Origin: Cycas panzhihuaensis
Taxonomy: Eukaryota; Cycadophyta
DNA: 64,000 nucleotides
Direction: 5' to 3'
Assembly (NCBI GenBank): GCA_023213395.1
Contig: CM041465.1
Coordinates: 236,847,741 to 236,911,740, forward strand
The translations under genes were made by a program, and so were the position numbers. Within the stretch, counting starts at the first letter, position 1; every line of letters begins with the position of its first letter. The notes under the pieces were generated by a model. It ran no database searches. It saw only the letters and a program-made list of their open reading frames with translations, and was not told where the DNA came from. Below, piece after piece: positions 58,509 to 64,000 of the stretch.

Positions 58509-58660
58509 TATTTGTAGCCTTATGTAAAAAGATTCTATAATGCATGTAGTCACTTCTAGAAGGATCACAGAGGATCCACGTGGATGTGGAAGGTCCGAGG
58601 TTGCTACGACTTCCTCCATCAGTAAAGATGAGTAATGCCATGGCAAGAGAAGTAGAGTTT
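58438..58660 (-). pseudogene. Third aRNH copy, interrupted by the 53-bp duplication
   Basis: MALLIFTDGGSRSNLGPSTS, then HKATNNKAKYIVVIEALTDT. The first Asp is kept; the catalytic Glu is Lys (GAG to AAG type change). The duplication destroys the frame after LTDTLYF. Confidence 0.8.
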
Positions 58661-59557
58661 AAGTTAAATCATAAAAGATATGGTGATGGTAGTGTTAAGA
58701 TATAGGAAGGGTAGAAATGGAGCTATAATAACTCATAATGTCTATAAATACTAGTCATAAGAGGATATAAGAGCCCTAGAGGTAGGCTACAGGCTCAAGG
58801 AAGGCTTGTCCAATGAAAGAGAAAGAAAGGATTAGTAAATATGCTCTTTCTAGGCCCCTGGGGTTGTAAAAGGGCCTATACGGGTCTAAAAAGGAGGAGG
58901 AACTTTCCTTGGGAGCCTCAAAGGCTTAAACAGATGTAAAAAATGGATCCGAGATGCCAAAATGAGCTTGAAGAGTATAAACATATATGTGTTTTAGAAT
59001 AGCATAAAAAATGAGATATATTTTTTTACAACGAAAGGGCCTCTAGGAAGTTAGAGGGGCTCATCATAAATACACCAAAAAGGGGTAAAAAGGAGGTTGT
59101 AGGAGTAGAATAGAGGCTAAAACCTGACGACAAAGAACTGATCCTAAGGGTTGTCATACTGAGGAAAATAGAGATGGCTCTTCGAGAGGAACTGCAAATA
59201 AAAAGGGGTGAAGGGGTGAAAATGGTTTTCATTTTCATGGGACCCATGAGAGATCTTGAGGCCTCCCTTCTAAGCAGTGAGGCTATACCACCCTATAGGA
59301 GCACACATCAGGAGGTTTGACCATTAGATCAGGGCAAGGGGATAGCCATTGGGATCATAGTGACGAGATAACAGCCATCAAACCTCATCTAGTGAGTGGA
59401 TTGTGCCCTAGCCTCTCTATTTCATCAATTTAATTTAATGTTTTTTTTTATAATTTTTAGGCTCCATAAGGTGGTAGGGACACCTTACAACTCAACTAAG
59501 GCCTAAGGAAGGGGAGGACTTATTAGGTAATATGACAAAAATGGTTGGAGAGTAAAA
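58661..59557 (-). other. Old Tat DNA upstream of the third aRNH
   Basis: By position this corresponds to the antisense-gene promoter region of C (38820-39500). Similarity is weak (e.g. GGCCCTTTTACAACCCCAGG on the minus strand). No coding region recognised; the 73-codon minus frame at 59026-59247 has no family match. Confidence 0.4.
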
Positions 59558-59913
59558 TGTTGACATGTTGGAAGCACGGTTCCCTTCCTAAACCTTCCTT
59601 AGGGGGTTCCAAGGGGGGCAGGAGCCTCCCTTAGCCAGGGGGATGCAGGGGGTGTGGAACGCCCCTCGCAAAGAGGGGGTTCAAGGGCAATAGCCCTCAC
59701 CCAAAATTTTAGCACTGGAAAGTATATTAAATTATGAAGAGAATCAGGGTCATTCACTCAAAATACCCTAGATTCTATGGTCGAGATTTATGCCTTGGAT
59801 GACCCTCTCATATAGCATGATTTGGGGTATTTTTCATTATGTTGATAGTGTTCAATCTACTGTGAGGAGTTGGGTGGATGGTTGTTATTGCTGTGAGCAC
59901 TCTACTATAGGAT

Positions 59914-59922
59914 TATATATAT
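59914..59922 (+). promoter_or_regulatory. TATA box of element P
   Basis: TATATATAT within the 5' LTR, about 25 bp upstream of an AATAAA. Confidence 0.65.
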
Positions 59923-59939
59923 TTTCTCCATTCTACAAT

Positions 59940-59945
59940 AATAAA
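59940..59945 (+). terminator. Polyadenylation signal in P LTR
   Basis: AATAAA followed by T-rich sequence. In LTRs the signal lies near the R region, shortly after the promoter. Confidence 0.5.
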
Positions 59946-60170
59946 GATTGATACCTTTCCTTTGTGGATGTTTCCCTAGCACACTACTAGGGTTTAACTA
60001 CATTATATTGGGTGTACATATGATGCTTGGCTTTCTTGTTTATTTTATTGTTTTATCTCCGGTTTAAGAACTTGCATGTTAAATTTTAGTTTTAATTCCT
60101 ATAACTAGTTACAAGAATAATTTAGATCTTGGTAGTGGTTTAAGGGTTGGTACCTTATCTTCTCAACAAG

Positions 60171-60182
60171 TGATATCAAAGC
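60171..60182 (+). other. Primer binding site of P (mutated)
   Basis: TGATATCAAAGC, two bases after the LTR; two G-to-A differences from TGGTATCAGAGC, the initiator-Met primer site. Confidence 0.85.
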
Positions 60183-60240
60183 TACTTTTATTTTTGCAAC
60201 GAGTTTGTGAAGGTTTTGGTGTCAGTTTCTTCTACACCAA

Positions 60241-61080
60241 ATGATAAAACTAACAAGTGTAAAGCTCAAGGTGGAGAAATTCAATGGCAAGAATAACTTT
60301 AAGTTGTGGAAGTTGAAAGTGTATGATGTTCTTGTACAACAAGGTTTGTATAGAGCTCTTGCAGGCAAAATGAAGAAACCCATAGGGATGGACGATGATG
60401 AATGGGATGATCTAGAAAAAAAGGCTCTTAGCACAATATGATTATGCTTGGTAGATGAAGTTCTATTTAATGTCATAGGGGAGCAGACAGCAACAAGATT
60501 ATGGACCCAGTTGGAAGGCCTGTATATAACCAAATCAATGACGAATCAAATCTACTTAAAGAGGCAACTGTACTCATTATGGATAAAGGAAGGTATAAAA
60601 ATTATTGACTATTTAAATGTTTTTAATACTTTTATTTATCAGTTGGCTAGTATCAATGTCAAAATTAAGGATGAGGATAAGGCTATTACCTTGTTATACT
60701 CATTACCAGAATCCTGGGATAGTATTATCACCTCAATTAGTTTTATCACTACAGTTGAATTAGAATATGATTCGGTTGTGAGTGCTTTATTGATGGAGGA
60801 AGTCTAGTCTTCAAACCTCTGTACCAGAAGCTATGACAGCAAGGTGTAGAATAATTGATAGAGGATAGAGATCTAGGGATACATTGAGGTCAAAGTCAAA
60901 AGGCAAGAATAGTAAGTTCAAGTATTGGCACTATAATAAGACCAGTCACCTTAAGAAGGATTGCTACAAAAGGAAGGAGTTCCAAAAAAAGGAAGATCCT
61001 ACCAAGGAGGCTAATCAGGTGGAGTCAAATCAAGATATATATGATGATGTCTTGGTTGCTTATAATATTTCCCATTATCA
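60241..61080 (+). pseudogene. Ty1/copia gag of element P
   Basis: ATG 60241: VKLKVEKFNGKNNFKLWKLK, DDDEWDDLEKKALSTI, stop (TGA, fits CGA), then LWTQLEGLYITKSMTNQIYL, LYSLWIKEGIKIIDYLNVFN, LLYSLPESWDSIITSI (UBN2-type gag). After a stop at 60805 and a frameshift near 60830 comes the zinc-knuckle region KYWHYNKTSHLKKDC (about 60921-60965), where the first two Cys are Tyr, so zinc binding is lost. Confidence 0.88.
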
Positions 61081-62400
61081 CCATGACTAGTTATTAGATT
61101 CAGGTGCTTCATACCACGTGTGTCCAGATAAGAGTTAGTTCTCATCATACCAACCTCTTGATGGTGGTGGTGTACTTATGGGAAATGAAGTTTCTTGTAA
61201 GATAGTGGGCATTAATAGCATCATAGTTAAGATGTTCGATGGTGTAGTGAGAACATTAACTGAGGTTAGACATGTGCCTAATCTAAAAACGAATATGATT
61301 TCCTTGGGTGAACTAGATTTGGGTGGTTATAAGCATACAGGTCATGAAGGAGTCTTAAAGGTATCAAAGGTTACCTTGGTTGTTATGAAAGCCTTAAAGA
61401 AATGAAACCTTTATATTTTAGTGGGAAGTATAGATGCTAGCCATACAACTATAACATCAAAGACTACAGAAGATCCATCTCATTTATGGCATCAGAGACT
61501 TGGGCACATGAGTGAGAGAGGACTTAAGGTGCTAATAAACCATAAGTTACTTCCTAACTTATAACTTTTAGATTTGGCTTTCTGTAAACATTATATTTTT
61601 GGAAAGTAGTGTAGACTCAAGTTTAAAGTAGGGAGTCACACTTGTAAAGGTGTTCTGGATTACATATATTCAGATGTATGGGGACTAGCCCCTACAATAT
61701 CTTATGGAGGATCATTGTACTTTATCACATTTATAGATGATTACTCCATAAAGGTATGGATCTATTTTTTGAAAAGGAAATCTAAAGTTTTTAGTGTATT
61801 TAAACAGTTTAAGGTTGTAATTGAGAACAACACTGGTAAGTCAATCAAATGTTTAAGAACTAAAAATAGAGGTGAGTTCAACTCCTTAGAATTTGAGAAC
61901 TATTACAAAGAACCTGGGATCGAAAGGCACAAGACCACTAGCTATACTCCATAGCAAAATGGCATAGCTAAGCACATGAATAGGGCACTCTCAGAAAGAG
62001 CAAGAAGCATGCTAACTAATGTAGGAGTGGAGCAGGGCTTATGGGAAAAAGCTATTCAAACAACTTGTTATCTGGTAAATAGGTCACCATCACTTGCAAT
62101 AGATTATAAGATTCCTAAAGAGGTATGGACTAGACATCTATGTGACTATTCAAATTTGAAAGTTTTTTGTTATGATGTTTATGCCTTGATTGATAAAAGT
62201 AAACATTCAAAGTTAGACCCAAAATCCAAAAGATGTATCTTTGTTAGTTATGGTAATAAATATGGTGTGCAGGGATATAGGTTGTGGGATCCTACTGCCA
62301 ACAAAATCACCATTAACAGAGATGTTATATTTGATGAATCTCTCCTTCTAAAATCAGACAGTGTAGAAGTTGAAGTGAAATAGGAGCAGAAAACTAAACA
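61081..62400 (+). pseudogene. Ty1/copia protease and integrase of element P
   Basis: Protease LLDSGASYHVCP with intact D-S-G at about 61093-61130. GAG-pre-integrase LWHQRLGHMSERGLK (about 61478). Integrase core: YIYSDVWGLAP, YFITFIDDYSIKVWIYFLKR, TKNRGEFNSLEF (R-T-K-N where R-T-D-N is usual, so the second Asp is Asn), TP-stop-QNGIAKHMNR (TPQQNGVAERMNR in relatives; the catalytic Glu has become Lys). C-terminal part WTRHLCDYSNLKVF, RCIFVSYGNKYGVQGYRLWD. Stops are TAG/TAA. Confidence 0.9.
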
Positions 62401-64000
62401 TCAAGAGGTCAAGTTTGAAACTTGACCATCTTTAGAATTAGAAGAGCAGGAATATCTTTCTGAAGATGAATCTGTAGCATATTTATAGGAGTATATGGAC
62501 ACTCCTCTACCAACAGTTAGAAGATCTATATGAGTTAATCATCCACGTGACAGGTACAACCCTTCTATTTCCATTACTTTGGTTTCTAATGATGGTGAGC
62601 CTACATGTTATCAAGAAGTAGTAGATGATACCCATGGTGAGAAGTGGAAGAGGGCTATGCAGGAAGAGATAGATGATTTGAAGAAAAATAATTCATGGGA
62701 CTTAGTAGAACTTCCACATGGCAAGAAGACTATTGATTATAGGTGGGTTTTCAAAAAGAAAATAGATGTTAATGTAAAGGTTGACAAATACAGGGCAAGA
62801 TTAGTAGCTAAAGGCTTTATACAAAAAGCAGGTATTGACTTTTATGAGATCTTTTCACCAGTTGTCAAACTTGTTTCAATTCAAGTGTTGTTAGCATTAG
62901 TGGCTTCTCTTAATTTGGAGTTGGAGTAGTTAGATGTAGAAACAACATTTCTACATGGATATTTAGATAAGGGGATCTATATGGATCAGCTATAAGGGTT
63001 TGTATAGGATGGCAGAAAAAGAATTATTTGCAGGCTTAGGAAATTATTGTATGGCCTAAAGCAATCATCCAGGCAATGGTACAAGAAGTTTGATGCCTTC
63101 ATAGAGAGCCAAAATTTCAAAAGAAGTGAGTATGATCATTGTGTTTACTTTAAATTAATAGAAAATAGCTTATTCATTATCTTGGTATTGTATGTTGATG
63201 ACATGTTGGTTGCAAGCAAGAGCATGGAAGAAATCAATAAGTTAAAGGCTCAATTAATTAGGACTTTTGATATGAAGGATCTACAAGCTACAAAACAAAT
63301 CTTAGATATGGAGATACATAGAGATAGAAAAAATGGTAAGTTATGGTCATCACAGCAGAAATATGTGGAGAATGTGCTAACCAAGTTTGGTATGAAAAAT
63401 ATGAAACCAATGAGTATCCCATTGGCTTTCCATTTCAAGCTTTCTTTGAGTATGAGTCCTAATAATGAAGAAGAAAAGGATTTTATGTCTCGTGTGCCTT
63501 ATGCTAGTGTAGTAGGAAGTTTGATGTATGCCATGGTATGTACAAGACCTAACATTTCACATGTAGTTGGTGTAGTTAGCAAGTTTGTGGTAAATCTAGG
63601 GAAGGAACATTGGGTAGTAATGAAATGGGTGCTTCAGTATTTGAGAGGCACAGGTGACTATTGCATCACCTTTAGAGGTACATATAATAAGGTTTATAGA
63701 TATGTTGATTCATACTTTATAAGAGATTTAGATAAGAGAAGGTCTACTTCAGGTTATGTATTCACTCTTATAAATGGTCCAGTTAGTTGGATGTCAAAAT
63801 TGTAGAGCATAATTGTATTATCAGCTACAGAAATTGAATATGTTGCTACAACACATGCTTGCAAAGAAGCAATCTAGTTACAGGGTCTATTGGATGAGCT
63901 TGGAAGGAAATAGGAAAAGGTAAATATATTTTGTGACAGTCAAAGTGTTATTTACCTAGACAAGAATCCAACTTATCATAGTAGGATAAAGCATATTACT
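62401..64000 (+). pseudogene. Ty1/copia reverse transcriptase and RNase H of element P (cut)
   Basis: RT from about 62600: WKRAMQEEIDDLKKNNSWDL, YRWVFKKKIDVNVKVDKYRA, LVAKGFIQKAGIDFYEIFSP, LDVETTFLHGYLDKGIYMDQ, YGLKQSSRQWYKKFD, and the intact active site YVDDM at about 63193. Then KYVENVLTKFGMKNMKPMSI, LDKRRSTSGYVFTLINGPVS and ATEIEYVATTHACKEAI (RNase H). It ends at SRIKHIT at the window edge. Stops at about 62927, 62993, 63005, 63803, 63877 and 63910. Confidence 0.92.

Larger units (their letters stand above)
59558..60168 (+). repeat. 5' LTR of copia element P
   Basis: 611 bp from TGTTGACATG to TCTCAACA, tips TGTTGA / TCAACA inverted. A GC-rich block at 59577-59700 precedes the core promoter. 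The left border rests on the inverted tips because the second LTR is not in the window. Confidence 0.75.
59558..64000 (+). mobile_element. Ty1/copia retrotransposon P, 5' part
   Basis: 5' LTR, primer site, gag and most of pol; cut by the window end inside RNase H. Integrase precedes RT. Similar in layout and motifs to the Tnt1/Tork-type copia group. The 3' LTR and target duplication are outside. Pol is one frame from about 60884 onward, with only in-frame stops. Confidence 0.9.

Noticed and set aside
1-64000. CRISPR array, tRNA, rRNA or bacterial-type operon
   Set aside because: No regularly spaced direct repeats with unique spacers, no cloverleaf or rRNA signature; all multi-kilobase order is explained by plant LTR retrotransposons.

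Overview
The window is plant nuclear DNA made almost entirely of nested LTR retrotransposons. No host protein gene, tRNA, rRNA or CRISPR array was recognised. Two lineages are present: Ty1/copia (gag, protease, integrase, RT, RNase H) and Ty3/gypsy of the Tat type (native RNase H degenerate, a second RNase H (aRNH) downstream of integrase, LTRs of about 2.5 to 2.7 kb, primer site starting TGGCGACC). Tat elements are known only from plants, so the source is a seed plant with a large, repeat-rich genome. The species cannot be named from the sequence.

Layout. 1-2242: AT-rich unassigned flank. 2243-9799: complete Ty1/copia insertion on the minus strand ('K') with near-identical LTRs and TSD ATGTG. 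10070-12575: Tat-type solo LTR ('S1'), TSD TAACC. 15207-about 26103: internally deleted Tat element ('B', plus strand). 26368-42908: 16.5-kb Tat element ('C', plus strand) with gag, pro-pol, an antisense gene and a separate aRNH ORF. 50206-52940: Tat solo LTR ('S2'). 59558-64000: the start of a plus-strand Ty1/copia element ('P') that runs off the window.

The matrix between these insertions is much older, CpG-poor Tat sequence on the minus strand. Its gag and protease can be followed through 43744-42909, 26367-26104, 15206-12576 and 10069-9805 once S1, B and C are removed. A second old copy lies at 46247-55170 between old LTRs (43745-46246 and 55170-57668), and part of a third is at 57669-59557. 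The old copies therefore stand head to tail in one orientation, and the younger elements landed inside them.

The most unusual part is element C. Between integrase and aRNH it carries an antisense gene resembling plant-mobile-domain / DUF7745-type proteins. This gene has its own TATA box, a short first exon, a 479-bp intron with GT/AG borders that keeps the frame, and a coiled-coil tail. The intron holds a copy of the 20-bp-period repeat array that lies in U3 of the family's LTRs. Element B has lost this gene and RT-integrase but keeps LTRs, gag, protease and aRNH. Decay differs by element: C and P carry mostly in-frame nonsense changes that fit C-to-T deamination, while B carries clustered small indels in GC-rich spots.
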